A DNA stretch of 64,000 nt from Chelatococcus albus (GCF_030067675.1 NZ_JASJEV010000005.1:141089-205088); one strand, 5' to 3'. Shown: positions 44,512 to 54,157, numbered from the stretch's first letter. Numbers and translations: made by a program. Notes: a model not told the origin generated them from the letters alone.

Positions 44512-45224
44512 ATGCCGTGCGTCGACGCGATCGACCTCGGCCTGCCGCCCGCCCTGCGTTCGCTGCTGTGCGACTACGCCCGGGAGCGGCCGACCGCCGG
44601 AAGATCGGGCGCCGGTGTCTTCCGCCTCGAGGCGGAAGGGCGCCCTCACCTCTTCCTGAAGACGGATCGGATCGGCCGCTTCGTCCAGGTGCTCGGCGAG
44701 CGCGGCACCCCCTGCCCGCGCGTCCTCGCCCAGGAGGTCCACAACGGGCAAAGCTGGCTGCTCATGAGCGCCGTTGCCGGGCGGCATCTCGCAGCCTGCA
44801 TGGGCTCGACCCGCAGGGCTGCCCCTTCGACCATCGGCTCGACCGCCGCATCACCCTCGCCGGGGCGCGCCTCGAAGCTGGCGTCGTCGACGAGGACGAT
44901 CTCGACGACGGGCGCAAGGGCCGCACCGCCGCCGAGCTTTATGGCGAGCTCCTCGCGAAACGGCCCCTGGTCGAGACGCTCGTCGTCATGCATGGAGATG
45001 CCTATCTCGACAACATTCTGGCAGAGGGCGGCCGCTTCAGCGGCTTCGTCGATTGCGCACGCCTGGGCCTCGCCGACTCTTGCCAGGATCTGGCGCTCGT
45101 CCGCCGCAGCATCGGCGGCGAGCTGGGCGAGGAATGGATCAATCCGTTCCTGCGGCGCTATGGATCGACCGCGGCGGACGAGGAGCGCCTGTCGTACGAC
45201 TGCCTTCTTGATGAATTCTTCTGA
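44512..45224 (+). pseudogene. Aminoglycoside/kinase-type phosphotransferase (APH(3')-like), frame-disrupted
   Basis: The N-terminal half (from ATG 44512, AGGAG upstream) reads in one frame as an APH-like lobe: [18 protein letters not shown], then CPRVLAQ and [17 protein letters not shown]. The C-terminal half continues in another frame from about 44800: [17 protein letters not shown], then [17 protein letters not shown] with the catalytic HGD, and [19 protein letters not shown]. At the junction about 20-30 residues normally present before CPFD are missing, so this is a deletion with frame change rather than a one-base error. The segment after FLK also looks shortened, losing the conserved Glu region. 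It cannot make a full kinase. Intact relatives phosphorylate aminoglycosides or other small molecules. Confidence 0.8.
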
Positions 45225-45310
45225 CCGCCAAGGCCGGCGCGCCGGAGCGAAGGTTCCCGCAGGGCGGGGTTGGCGCCCGCAACGCTCTTGAACGCATGGA
45301 GGAACGTCGC

Positions 45311-45952
45311 ATGACGGACGAACTCGTTCTCTACACCAACCCCTGGTCGCGCGGGCGCATCGCCCGCTGGATGCTGGAGGAGGTCGGCCAGCCCTACCGC
45401 ACCGAGATCCTCGAGTACGGCACGACCATGAAGGCACCCGCCTATCTCGCCATCAACCCGATGGGCAAGGTCCCGGCGCTGCGCCACGGCGACACGATTG
45501 TCACCGAGGCGGCAGCCATTTGCGCCTACCTCGCCGATGTCTTTCCCCAGGCCGGCCTCGCTCCCCCGTCGGGCAGCCGCCTGCGCGGGCCCTATTATCG
45601 CTGGCTGTTCTTCGGTGCCGGGCCGCTCGAAGCGGCGGCGGTGAACCTGTCGCTCGGCTTCACGGTGCCGCTGGAGCGCGAGCGCCAGGTCGGCTACGGC
45701 AACATGGCGAATGTGCTGAACGCGATCGAGGGCGCCCTGTCGCAGAGCGACTACATTGCCGGCGACAGGTTCACCGCGGCCGACGTCTATGTCGGCGCGC
45801 AGATCGGCTGGGGCATGAGCTTCGGCACGATCGAGAAGCGCGCCGTCTTCGAGCGCTACTGGCAGCGCATCTGCACGCGACCGGCGGCCGTGCGCGCGAA
45901 GGAGATCGACGACACGCTCGCAGCGGACCGGCAACCGACGGCCGCCCAGTAG
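45311..45952 (+). CDS. Glutathione S-transferase family protein
   Basis: 213 residues from ATG 45311, preceded by GGAGGA. The N-terminal thioredoxin fold has LVLYTNPWSRGRIARWMLEE (S14-R15 at the active site), the MGKVPALRHGDTIVTEAAAICAYLAD glutathione site, and a helical C-terminal domain. Probably cytosolic; substrate unknown. It follows the phosphotransferase pseudogene in the same direction. Confidence 0.88.
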   Translation: MTDELVLYTNPWSRGRIARWMLEEVGQPYRTEILEYGTTMKAPAYLAINPMGKVPALRHGDTIVTEAAAICAYLADVFPQAGLAPPSGSRLRGPYYRWLFFGAGPLEAAAVNLSLGFTVPLERERQVGYGNMANVLNAIEGALSQSDYIAGDRFTAADVYVGAQIGWGMSFGTIEKRAVFERYWQRICTRPAAVRAKEIDDTLAADRQPTAAQ

Positions 45953-46016
45953 GACGGCCCGTCGGGAAGAGGATCGTCACCCGCCGCGACGACAGCATCG
46001 CGGCGGGCCGCAGCCC

Positions 46017-47297
46017 TCAGTGCACCGGCCCAAGGCTGCCGGCGTGGTGGGTCCAGAAGTGCTCGTTGGGCACAAGGCCGGTGGCGTCGGCGGAGAATTC
46101 GGGCTTGATGCGGTCGAGGAAATACATGTTCATTTCGCCCTTGCCCTTGACCGTGACCGATCCGCGCGGCTCCGTCTCGAACCAGGTCCGGACGTGGTTC
46201 CAGGTGGCCTCCGAGATGTTGACGCGGCCCGGCACGCCGGCGGCCTCCATCCGCTCCGCCACATTCACCGTATTGCCCCAGACGTCGTAGGTGAACTTGT
46301 GCCGACCGACCACGCCGGCGATCGCGGGGCCGGTGTTGATGCCGATGCGCGCCTCCCACAGCGGCAGATGCAGCTTCTCGCGCTGGCGGTTGGTGCGGGC
46401 GAGATAGTCCTGCAGGTGGAGCGCCGCGAGACATGCGTCGACGGGGTGGGTGCGGTTGGCCTCCGGCAGGCCGCCGGCCGCCATGAAGGCATCGCCGATC
46501 GTCTTCAGCTTTTCGAGACGGAAGCCCGTCACGATCTCGTCGAAGCGGGAAAAATGCTGGTCGAGCTGCTGCACCACGCTCGCGGGCTCCAGGCGCTCGA
46601 TGAGCTGCGTGAAGCCCTTGAAGTCGCTGAAGACGACGCTCACTGAATCGTAGAAGCGCGGCTGCACGCGCGCGTGCGCCTTCAGCTCGTCGGCGATCGA
46701 CGGTGGCAGGATGTTGAGGAGCAGGCGCTCGGACTTCTCCTTCTCCGCCTCCGCCATGTCGCGGGCCGAGCGCAGCTCGCGCAGGATCGTCTCGTGCTCC
46801 AGCACCTGCCGGCGCAGTTCGAGCTGGGCCACGGTCTGGTGGCACAGCCGCCGCACCGCCTGCTGCTGCTCGAAGCTCAGCTCATGCGGCTCGAAATCGA
46901 TGACGCAGAGCGTGCCGAGCGCATAGCCTTCGGGCGTGATGAGCGGCATGCCGCAATACATGCGCAGGCCCGGCTCGCCCGCCACCGGCGGCGCGTCCTT
47001 GAAGCGCGGGTCCTTTGTCAGGTCCGGGATGTAGACAAGGTCGTTGTTGCAGATCGTGGTGGAGCAGATCGTGACCTCGCGCGGCGCCTCGGTGAAATCA
47101 GGCGGCAAGCCGTATTTCGCCTTCAGCCAGTCGCGCGTCTCGTCGATGAGGCCGACGACCGCCACCGGGCACCCGCAGATCTGGGCCGCGAGCTCGGTGA
47201 TCTCGTCGTAGGCGACCTCGGGCGGCGTGTCGAGGATCTCGTAGCGGCGCAGCGCGGCGAGGCGCTCGGTCTCGTTGGCTGGAACGGGTACCTGCAT
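46017..47297 (-). CDS. GAF-domain adenylate cyclase (class III)
   Basis: 426 residues from ATG 47297 (GGAGGGG upstream). A GAF domain is about 25-165, a short coiled linker about 165-195, and a class III cyclase domain about 212-400. The metal Asp residues are D225 (VFSDFKGFT) and D269 (TIGDAFM). The base-selecting pair is K265 and D338 (YDVWGNTVN), which favours ATP over GTP, and the transition-state residues N345 and R349 are present. It is cytosolic, so GAF ligands or redox state may set cAMP output. Monocistronic and accessory in position. Confidence 0.92.
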   Translation of the reverse strand: MQVPVPANETERLAALRRYEILDTPPEVAYDEITELAAQICGCPVAVVGLIDETRDWLKAKYGLPPDFTEAPREVTICSTTICNNDLVYIPDLTKDPRFKDAPPVAGEPGLRMYCGMPLITPEGYALGTLCVIDFEPHELSFEQQQAVRRLCHQTVAQLELRRQVLEHETILRELRSARDMAEAEKEKSERLLLNILPPSIADELKAHARVQPRFYDSVSVVFSDFKGFTQLIERLEPASVVQQLDQHFSRFDEIVTGFRLEKLKTIGDAFMAAGGLPEANRTHPVDACLAALHLQDYLARTNRQREKLHLPLWEARIGINTGPAIAGVVGRHKFTYDVWGNTVNVAERMEAAGVPGRVNISEATWNHVRTWFETEPRGSVTVKGKGEMNMYFLDRIKPEFSADATGLVPNEHFWTHHAGSLGPVH

Positions 47298-47421
47298 GAT
47301 CCCCTCCCTGCCCGACACGGCCGGCGGAGGGGCGTCGCCCGCCGTCGATCGGCCATGTGCATGACGACGGGTATTCTAGTTGCAGGCACGGCCAAAACAA
47401 ATGCAGCGGCGCGATACCGCT

Positions 47422-48348
47422 TCACTCCCCCGCGCCGAGGAATCCCTCCAGCCGCGCCCGCGCCTCCTCCGGCCTCACCCAGGCGAATTCGCGCATCTGA
47501 TGGCGGAACCAGGTGAACTGGCGCTTGGCATAATGGCGCGTGTCGGCCTTGGCGTGGGCCGCCGCCTCGTCGAGGGCAATCTCGCCGGCGATGTGGCGCA
47601 GGAGCCAGGGCACGCCGTGGGCCCGCATCACGGGCAGCGCCGGGTCGAGCCGGCGTTGGCCGAGCGCGCCGACCTCAGCGAGCGCACCCGCCGCCATCAT
47701 CGCATCGAAGCGCCGGTCGATGCGCGCATAGAGGTCCTCCCGCTCCGGCGCGAGGAAGATGCAGGCCATGCGCACCCGCGCGAGCGGTCCAGGCTTCCTG
47801 GCGCCGTGAAAGGCCGCGAGCGGCTGGCCTGTTGCGGCGAATACCTCGAGCGCGCGCAGGATGCGCAGCCGGTCCGTCGGTCTGAGCTTGCCCGCCGTCC
47901 GCGGATCGCGCGCGGCGAGGTCGGCGTAGAGGAGCGGCGTCTCCCGACCCTCGGCCTCCTCCCGCACGGCGGCGCGCACCGTCTCCGGCACGACTGGAAT
48001 CTCCGACAGCCCCTCGATGAGCGCCTTGAAATAGAGGCCCGTTCCACCGGTGACGATGGGCAGGCGGCCCTCGGCCCAGGCGGCCGCGATCACCGCGCGC
48101 GCATCCGCGAGAAAGCGGCCGACGGAGTAGTTCTCGGCCCCATCCACATGGCCGTAGAGCCGGTGCGGCGCGCGCGCCTCCTCCTCCGGTGTCGGCCGCG
48201 CCGTGATGATGGCGAGGTCGCGGTAGACCTGCATGGAATCGGCATTCACGACGATGCCGCCATGCGCCTCGGCGAGGGCGAGCGCGAGAGCGGACTTGCC
48301 GGATGCCGTCGGCCCTGCGATGAGGACGGCTCGAACCTTGTCAGTCAC
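47422..48348 (-). CDS. miaA: tRNA dimethylallyltransferase
   Basis: 308 residues from GTG 48348, preceded by GGGAGGG. P-loop [15 protein letters not shown] (near 9-23), then [11 protein letters not shown] and [14 protein letters not shown], the MiaA signature. It adds the dimethylallyl group to A37 of tRNAs reading U-starting codons. It is divergent from serB with only 16 bases between start codons. In many rhizobia miaA directly precedes ilvB; here about 5 kb of other genes lie between. Confidence 0.94.
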   Translation of the reverse strand: MTDKVRAVLIAGPTASGKSALALALAEAHGGIVVNADSMQVYRDLAIITARPTPEEEARAPHRLYGHVDGAENYSVGRFLADARAVIAAAWAEGRLPIVTGGTGLYFKALIEGLSEIPVVPETVRAAVREEAEGRETPLLYADLAARDPRTAGKLRPTDRLRILRALEVFAATGQPLAAFHGARKPGPLARVRMACIFLAPEREDLYARIDRRFDAMMAAGALAEVGALGQRRLDPALPVMRAHGVPWLLRHIAGEIALDEAAAHAKADTRHYAKRQFTWFRHQMREFAWVRPEEARARLEGFLGAGE

Positions 48349-48364
48349 GCGCCCTCCCGCCCCG

Positions 48365-49276
48365 ATGCCCGCTGCCCCGCTTCTCGTCGCGACGCTCGTT
48401 TCGAATCCGGCCGCGCCCGCCCTCACCGATGCCGTTCTCGCGCGTGCCGCGCAAGCCCTGCCCGGCGCCGGGCCCGTGACCCGTCTCGACGCAGAGATCG
48501 CGGCCGACATCGCATTCCGGCCGAAGGACGAGGCTGACGAGCCGCGTGTTCATGCCGAGGCTGTGCGCGCGGCCCTCGACGGCGCGCCCGTCGACGTCAT
48601 CGTCCAGCCGGCCGCCGGCCGCCGCAAGCGGCTCTTCCTCGCCGACATGGATTCGACCATGATCGGCCAGGAATGTATCGACGAACTCGCCGATTTCGTC
48701 GGGCTGAAGGACAAGGTGGCAGCGATCACCGAGCGAGCCATGCGCGGCGAGATCGCCTTCGAGCCTGCCCTGCGCGAGCGCGTGGCGCTGCTCGCCGGGC
48801 TGCGGACGAGCGTGATCGAGACGATCATCGCCGAGCGCATCACGCTCACCCCCGGCGGCCGTGCCCTTGTGCGGACGATGCGCGCCAACGGGGCCTACAC
48901 CTGCCTCGTTTCCGGCGGCTTCACCCTCTTCACCGGCCCGATCTCCCAGACGATCGGCTTTCACGAGCACCGCTCCAACCTCCTCGTCGAGGAGGATGGC
49001 CGCCTCGCCGGCCGCGTCGTGGAGCCGATCCTCGGCCGCGAGGCCAAGCTCGCCGCGCTGAAGGAGCTGCGCGCGCGCCTCGGCCTCTCCGGCGAGGCGA
49101 CGCTCGCCGTCGGCGACGGCGCCAACGACCTCGCCATGCTCGGCGAAGCAGGACTTGGCGTCGCCTTCCACGCCAAGCCCGCAGTCGCGGCCGCCGCCCA
49201 TGCCCGTGTCGAGCATGCCGATCTCACCGCGCTCCTTTATGCGCAGGGCTACCGTCGCGAGGACTTCGCCGACTGA
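48365..49276 (+). CDS. serB: Phosphoserine phosphatase
   Basis: 303 residues from ATG 48365. HAD-family motif 1 is [10 protein letters not shown] (D94 nucleophile, D96 acid/base), motif 2 SGGFTLFTG, and motif 4 [10 protein letters not shown] near 256. The N-terminal ACT-like extension (1-85) is usual for SerB in this group. Last step of serine synthesis in the cytosol. Its promoter must lie within miaA because the gap is 16 bases. Confidence 0.94.
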   Translation: MPAAPLLVATLVSNPAAPALTDAVLARAAQALPGAGPVTRLDAEIAADIAFRPKDEADEPRVHAEAVRAALDGAPVDVIVQPAAGRRKRLFLADMDSTMIGQECIDELADFVGLKDKVAAITERAMRGEIAFEPALRERVALLAGLRTSVIETIIAERITLTPGGRALVRTMRANGAYTCLVSGGFTLFTGPISQTIGFHEHRSNLLVEEDGRLAGRVVEPILGREAKLAALKELRARLGLSGEATLAVGDGANDLAMLGEAGLGVAFHAKPAVAAAAHARVEHADLTALLYAQGYRREDFAD

Positions 49277-49358
49277 TCGCCGCGGGGGCCCATCCGCATC
49301 GCCAAGGGTCGGCCTGACGGCCGCCCTCGCCCACCGACGGATCTGTCGTCAAGCGCCG

Positions 49359-50849
49359 TCATTCCATGCTGACGGCGACGAAACGAACCTCGCCCTGGGC
49401 ATTGGCGACGAGGAGCAGCGCCGACTTCTTGCCTTCCTTCTTCAGCGCCTCGAGGCGCTTGGACACGTCGGCCGGCGTGTTCACGGGCTCCTGTCCGACC
49501 TCGACGATGAGGTCGCCCGCCTGGATGCGCTTGTCGGCGGCAGCCGAGTTGGGATCGACGCGCGTGACGACGACGCCCTTGAGCCCTTCCTTGATGTTGA
49601 AGCGGCGCTTCAGCTCGTCATTCAGGCTGGAAAGCTCCAGACCGAGCGCCGACTTCACCAGCGGCTTCTCCGGCTCGCCGGGGGCCGCGGAAGCCTGCTT
49701 CTCGCCGTCCTCCAGGCGGCCGAGCTTCACGGTCTTCGTGAGCTCCTTGCCCTTGCGCACGATGACGACCTCGACCTCCTTGCCCACCGGCAGCGAGGCG
49801 ACCATGCGCGGCAGGTCGCGCGATTCGCGCACGTCCTTGCCGTCGAACCTGACGATCACGTCGCCGACCTCGAGCCCGGCCGGCTTCGCCGGGCCCTTCT
49901 CGTCGATGCCGGCGACGAGCGCGCCGCGCGCGCGGCCGAGGTTGAGCGCCTCGGCGGTGGCATCATCGACGCCCTGGATGCGCACGCCGAGCCAGCCGCG
50001 GCGCGTCTCGCCGAATTCGCGCAACTGCTCGATCGTCGGCGCGGCGAGCGACGAGGGCACGGCGAAGCCGATGCCGACGGAACCGCCGGAGGGCGACAGG
50101 ATGGCGGTGTTGATGCCCACCACCTCGCCGTTCATGTTGAACAGCGGACCGCCGGAATTGCCCTTGTTGATGGCCGCGTCCGTCTGGATGTAGTTGTCGT
50201 ACGGACCCTGGTCGATGTTGCGGTTGCGCGCCGAGACGATGCCCGCCGACACCGAGCCGCCCAGGCCGAACGGGTTGCCGATGGCGATGACCCAGTCACC
50301 GATGCGCAGCTTGTCGGAATCGCCGAACTTCACCGCCTTGAGCGGCTTGTCCGGCTTCACGCGCAGGACAGCGAGGTCGAGCTTCGAATCCTTGCCGATG
50401 ATCTCGGCCTTCAGCTTCGTGCCATCGTTAAAGATGACGCTGATCTCGTTGGCGTCGCCAATGACGTGATTGTTCGTCACCACGATGCCCGAGGCGTCGA
50501 TGACGAAGCCTGATCCGAGGGAGTTCGAGCGGCGCTGGCGCGTGCCGTTGTCGCCCTGGCCGCGACGGTTGAAGAACTCTTCGAACAGGTCCTCGAAGGG
50601 GGTGCCCGGCGGCAGTTGCGGCAGCGCGCGGTTGCGCGTCTCCACGGTCGTGGAGGCGGAGATGTTCACCACCGCGTCGATCACCTGCTCGCTGAGATCG
50701 GCGAGGGACTCGGGCCCGCGCGCCAGCGCTGCGCTGGGAATGCCGGCGGGTGCGGCCAGCGACACGGCGGCCGCGAGCGCGAAGCTGGTAAAGGCGCGCC
50801 TCAGTCCCATCGGGACCGCAGGCACGGAAACTGTCCGGGTGACGGCCAT
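49359..50849 (-). CDS. degP: DegP/HtrA periplasmic serine protease
   Basis: 496 residues from ATG 50849 (GAGGA upstream). The signal peptide is about 1-44. The trypsin-like triad is H128 (VTNNHVIG), D158 (SKLDLAVLR) and S232 (GNSGGPLF). Two PDZ domains follow (about 285-375 and 400-490). A periplasmic chaperone-protease for misfolded envelope proteins. It ends the hflK-hflC-DUF2065-degP cluster, joining inner-membrane and periplasmic quality control. Confidence 0.95.
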   Translation of the reverse strand: MAVTRTVSVPAVPMGLRRAFTSFALAAAVSLAAPAGIPSAALARGPESLADLSEQVIDAVVNISASTTVETRNRALPQLPPGTPFEDLFEEFFNRRGQGDNGTRQRRSNSLGSGFVIDASGIVVTNNHVIGDANEISVIFNDGTKLKAEIIGKDSKLDLAVLRVKPDKPLKAVKFGDSDKLRIGDWVIAIGNPFGLGGSVSAGIVSARNRNIDQGPYDNYIQTDAAINKGNSGGPLFNMNGEVVGINTAILSPSGGSVGIGFAVPSSLAAPTIEQLREFGETRRGWLGVRIQGVDDATAEALNLGRARGALVAGIDEKGPAKPAGLEVGDVIVRFDGKDVRESRDLPRMVASLPVGKEVEVVIVRKGKELTKTVKLGRLEDGEKQASAAPGEPEKPLVKSALGLELSSLNDELKRRFNIKEGLKGVVVTRVDPNSAAADKRIQAGDLIVEVGQEPVNTPADVSKRLEALKKEGKKSALLLVANAQGEVRFVAVSME

Positions 50850-50971
50850 GGTCGTCCTCGTTCCTGGCGGCCGCGGCAGGCTGCGCCGCAACCGGGGGTC
50901 ACGTCGATTGAAGCACGAAATGCGGCGGAACGGCGACGGCGAGATCGTCGCGCGGCTCAAAATCGCGCGGG

Positions 50972-51169
50972 TCAGAGGAGGCCCGACCCGCGCACGAGCC
51001 AGACGATGACGACGCCGGCGATCGCCGAGACGATGCCGACGAGACGCATGCGTTCAACGGGTGCATCGGCAGCTTCCGCCATCGCCCGCTTCGCGGCCGT
51101 CGGAAAGGCCGCGAAGATGATGCCCTCGACCGCGAGGAGAAGGCCGAGCGCGGCGAGAAAATCCGTCAT
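50972..51169 (-). CDS. DUF2065 small membrane protein
   Basis: 65 residues with two hydrophobic segments (about 4-22 and 43-60) joined by a basic loop: MTDFLAALGLLLAVEGIIFA and LVGIVSAIAGVVIVWLV. This is the DUF2065 family, which commonly lies between hflC and degP, as here. Inner membrane; function unknown but probably tied to HflKC. Confidence 0.88.
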   Translation of the reverse strand: MTDFLAALGLLLAVEGIIFAAFPTAAKRAMAEAADAPVERMRLVGIVSAIAGVVIVWLVRGSGLL

Positions 51170-51196
51170 ACGCCCCTGCCCCCGCCTCGCATCTCG

Positions 51197-52108
51197 TCAC
51201 GGCCTCGCCGGTGCGGCAGGTGCGGCCCCCGCCGCAGCGCGCCCGCGCGGATCCGCGAAGAAGCGGAAGAAATCCGTGTCGGGCGCGATGACCAGCCGTG
51301 TGTCGCTCGACTTCAGCCCCTGCTCGTAGGCCTGCATCGAGCGGTAGAAGGCGAAGAACTCGGGGTCGCGACCGTAGGCCTCGGCATAGATGCGGTTGCG
51401 CTCGGCGTCGCCCTGGCCGCGCGTCTCCTCGGCCTTGCGGTTGGCCTCGGCGAGGACGACGGCCACGTCGCGGTCGGCCCGCGCCCGGATGCCCTGGGCG
51501 ATCTGCGTGCCCTGGGCACGGATGTCGGCCGCCTCGCGCTGCCGCTCGGTCTGCATGCGCTGATAGACCGCCTGGCTGTTCTGCTGCGGCAGGTCCACCC
51601 GACGCAGACGGACGTCGACGACGGCGAGGCCGAGGCCGCCCGCCTGCTCGTTCACGTCGTCGCGGATCTCGCCCATGAGTTTCGCGCGCTCGGTGCGAAC
51701 GATATCGGTAAAGGTCGCCTCCGCCAGCACGCTGCGCACCGTCGAGTTGACGATGCTGCCGAGGCGCAGGTTGGCGCCGGCGACGTTGTTCACCGCCTGG
51801 TAGAAACGCACCGGATCGATGATCTTGTAGCGGGTAAAGGCGTCGACCACGAGGCGCTTCTGGTCGGCGGCGATCACCTCCTGCTCGGGCAGGTCGAGAT
51901 CGAGGATGCGCTTGTCGACATAGACCACGCTCTCGATCAGCGGCACCTTGAAATAGAGGCCCGGCAGGGCCGCCACCTGGCGCACCGCGCCGAAACGCAG
52001 GACGAGGGCCTGCTGCGTCTGCTGGACGACGAACGTCGCGGAATAGAGGAGGACGAGGGCGGCCGCGAGGAGGATCAGGCCGGTCATCTTGAGGACATTG
52101 CCGTTCAT
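51197..52108 (-). CDS. hflC: HflC, modulator of FtsH protease
   Basis: 303 residues. One N-terminal membrane anchor (about 8-28), then an SPFH/band 7 domain and a coiled C-terminal region rich in Arg, Glu and Ala (QTERQREAADIRAQGTQIAQ). With HflK it forms a large inner-membrane assembly around FtsH. Its start overlaps the hflK stop by four bases (ATGA). Confidence 0.95.
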   Translation of the reverse strand: MNGNVLKMTGLILLAAALVLLYSATFVVQQTQQALVLRFGAVRQVAALPGLYFKVPLIESVVYVDKRILDLDLPEQEVIAADQKRLVVDAFTRYKIIDPVRFYQAVNNVAGANLRLGSIVNSTVRSVLAEATFTDIVRTERAKLMGEIRDDVNEQAGGLGLAVVDVRLRRVDLPQQNSQAVYQRMQTERQREAADIRAQGTQIAQGIRARADRDVAVVLAEANRKAEETRGQGDAERNRIYAEAYGRDPEFFAFYRSMQAYEQGLKSSDTRLVIAPDTDFFRFFADPRGRAAAGAAPAAPARP

Positions 52109-53232
52109 CGCGCGGCTCCCCCGGTCTGGGCGCCGGCGCCGGGACGGCGTTGCAGCTCGTTGAGCGGCAGGTAGGGCACGACGCCCTGGCCATTGCCCTT
52201 CTGGTCGATGATCACCTTGTCCATGCCGCCGAAGACGCGCTCCATCGTCTCGAGGAACATGCGCTGGCGCGTGATGTCGGGCGCCTTGCGATATTCCTCG
52301 TAGACCTGGGTGAAGCGCGAGGCCGCGCCTTGCGCCTCGGCCACGGTGCGCTGCTTGTAGGCCTCGGCCTCCTGGATGATCCCGGCCGCCCGGCCGCGCG
52401 CCTCCGGCACGACGCGGCTCGCGTAGGTCTCGGCCTCGTTGCGCACCCGGTCCTGGTCCTGGCGCGCCGCCTGCACGTCGCGGAAGGCGTCGATGACCTG
52501 AGCCGGCGGGTCGACCTTCTGCAGCTGCACCAGGCGGATCTCGACGCCCGCCCCGTACTGGTTCAGCGTCTCCTGCATGAGCTGCTTGACCTCCGCCTCG
52601 ATGGCGCCGCGGTCGGTCGTCAGGATCTGCTGGATGTTGCGGCGGCCAACCACCTCGCGCATCGTGCTCTCGGCCACGGCCTTGATGGCGGCATCCGGGT
52701 TCTGCAGGTTGAACACGTAGTGCTCCGGCTTGTCCGGGCTCACCTGCCACTGCACCGTGAAGTCGATGTCGACGATATTCTCGTCGCCGGTGAGCATCAG
52801 GCTTTCTTCCAGCACGTCGCGCGGCGCGGAGATCCGGCGCGTCGTATCACCCGTGCGCAGGCCGATCTCGATGGTGTTGACCGTCGTGACGCGTGGCTTC
52901 AAGACGCTGCCGACCGGATAGGGCAGGTTGTAGCGCAGCCCCTCGGCGGTCTTGCCGACATACCTGCCGAAAATGAGATTGAGGCCGACCTCGTCCGGCC
53001 GGACAGTGTAGAATCCGGTCGTCAGCCAGAGGGCGACGGCGGCCAGCCCGATCAGCGCGATGCCGCGCCCGCTCACGGGGCCTCCGGGCAGAATGGTCTT
53101 GAGCCGGTCCTGGCTGCGGCGCAGGAGCTCCTCGAGATCCGGCGGCGCACCGCCGCCGCCCTGCGGTCCCGATCCCCACGGCCCGCCGGGCTTCTGGCCC
53201 CACGGTCCGCCGCTCTGGTTGCTCCAAGGCAT
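52105..53232 (-). CDS. hflK: HflK, modulator of FtsH protease
   Basis: 375 residues from ATG 53232 (GAGGAAAGG upstream). A Gly/Pro-rich cytosolic N-terminus (PWSNQSGGPWGQKPGG) precedes one membrane anchor (about 60-78), followed by an SPFH domain (VRPDEVGLNLIFGRY) and a coiled C-terminus. It partners HflC, to which it is coupled by a four-base overlap. Confidence 0.95.
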   Translation of the reverse strand: MPWSNQSGGPWGQKPGGPWGSGPQGGGGAPPDLEELLRRSQDRLKTILPGGPVSGRGIALIGLAAVALWLTTGFYTVRPDEVGLNLIFGRYVGKTAEGLRYNLPYPVGSVLKPRVTTVNTIEIGLRTGDTTRRISAPRDVLEESLMLTGDENIVDIDFTVQWQVSPDKPEHYVFNLQNPDAAIKAVAESTMREVVGRRNIQQILTTDRGAIEAEVKQLMQETLNQYGAGVEIRLVQLQKVDPPAQVIDAFRDVQAARQDQDRVRNEAETYASRVVPEARGRAAGIIQEAEAYKQRTVAEAQGAASRFTQVYEEYRKAPDITRQRMFLETMERVFGGMDKVIIDQKGNGQGVVPYLPLNELQRRPGAGAQTGGAAR

Positions 53233-53393
53233 TCGTGCCCTTTCCTCTCGTCGTCGAAGACCCATCGATGATGGGAATTGATCGAGCAGCTCGGTTGATG
53301 GGTCGCCCCTCACCCTGCTGTCAAGCGCGCAAGTGGGGAGACGCCGGGTTTTCGTCAACGGCCTGCCGCTGCGTCACGATGCGCCGTCCCCCA

Positions 53394-53924
53394 TCACCGT
53401 CTCCGTTCGTAGTCGACGAAGGTAAACGCATGGTCGTCGTCCGGACCCGCGGGGTGCTCCTCGCGCATCGTCTCGCGGAAGGCCTGGCGATCGAAGGCGG
53501 GAAAGAACGCGTCGCCCTCCGGCGCCGTGTGCACCAGCGTCAGATGCAGCCGCTCGGCGAGCGGCAGCGCCTGGGCATAGAGGTCCGCCCCGCCCGCCAC
53601 CATCACGGCATCGGCGCCGAGACGCGCGGCGATCGACCTGCCCCGCGCCGCCGCCTCCTCGAGGGAATGAACCACCGTCACGCCGTCCGCCGTGAAGGCG
53701 GGTTCGCGCGTGAGCACGATCGTCTCGCGCCCGGGCAGCGGCTTGCCGATGGACAAGAAGGTCTTGCGCCCCATGAGCACGGGTTTGCCGAGCGTCAGCG
53801 TACGGAAGCGGCGAAGGTCCGTGCGCAGGCGCCACAGGAGCCGGTTGTCACGCCCGATGACGCCGTTGTCGGCGATCGCGGCGATGACCACGAGCGGGAT
53901 CGTCGATGGGGCGGGAGTCGACAT
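53394..53924 (-). CDS. folA: Dihydrofolate reductase
   Basis: 176 residues from ATG 53924. DHFR pattern: VVIAAIADNGVIGRDNRLLW (folate site), GKPVLMGRKTFLSIGKPLPGR (NADPH site) and VMVAGGADLYAQAL. It regenerates tetrahydrofolate used by ThyA, encoded about 2.7 kb upstream on the same strand. In many relatives thyA and folA are adjacent; here prfC and a GNAT gene lie between. Confidence 0.93.
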   Translation of the reverse strand: MSTPAPSTIPLVVIAAIADNGVIGRDNRLLWRLRTDLRRFRTLTLGKPVLMGRKTFLSIGKPLPGRETIVLTREPAFTADGVTVVHSLEEAAARGRSIAARLGADAVMVAGGADLYAQALPLAERLHLTLVHTAPEGDAFFPAFDRQAFRETMREEHPAGPDDDHAFTFVDYERRR

Positions 53925-54008
53925 AGAATCCGGAAGGAAGAATGCGCGCCGCCTGCACCCGCATCGCGGACGCGCGTCTGACGACGAACAGGAGAAGCAG
54001 GTGCGAAG

Positions 54009-54036
54009 AAGGGCTGCCCCGCGCGGGGCAGCCCTT
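54009..54036 (-). terminator. Terminator after the 25-codon frame
   Basis: 12-bp stem, AAGGGCTGCCCC (54009-54020) against GGGGCAGCCCTT (54025-54036), loop GCGC, followed in the minus transcript by CTTCGC. It lies 44 bases beyond the small frame's stop and upstream of folA. Confidence 0.7.
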
Positions 54037-54079
54037 CCCCTCGAAACCGCGGCGGCCACGTGGCCGCGCCGACGCCCTG

Positions 54080-54157
54080 TCAGGCGAGGCGCCCCTCGGC
54101 GGAGGCGAGGGACCAGGTCACGCGAGCCGACGACCGCGGCGTCAGATAATGAGACAC
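54080..54157 (-). CDS. 25-codon GTG-initiated peptide with near-perfect Shine-Dalgarno
   Basis: Minus-strand frame of 25 codons (begins MSHYLTPRSSARVTW, ends SAEGRLA). It starts with GTG at 54157, preceded by GAAAGGAGGTGATCCA, a 16-base stretch complementary to essentially the whole 3' end of 16S rRNA. A hairpin terminator follows. Such extended pairing is far stronger than any other ribosome site in the window. The peptide is basic, Ser/Arg-rich, with no membrane segment. It may be a real small protein or a regulatory element; no family recognised. Confidence 0.6.
   Translation of the reverse strand: MSHYLTPRSSARVTWSLASAEGRLA

Noticed and set aside
44512-45224. Sequencing error as the cause of the phosphotransferase frame break
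   Set aside because: A one-base error would not remove the 20-30 residues missing at the junction; deletion fits better.
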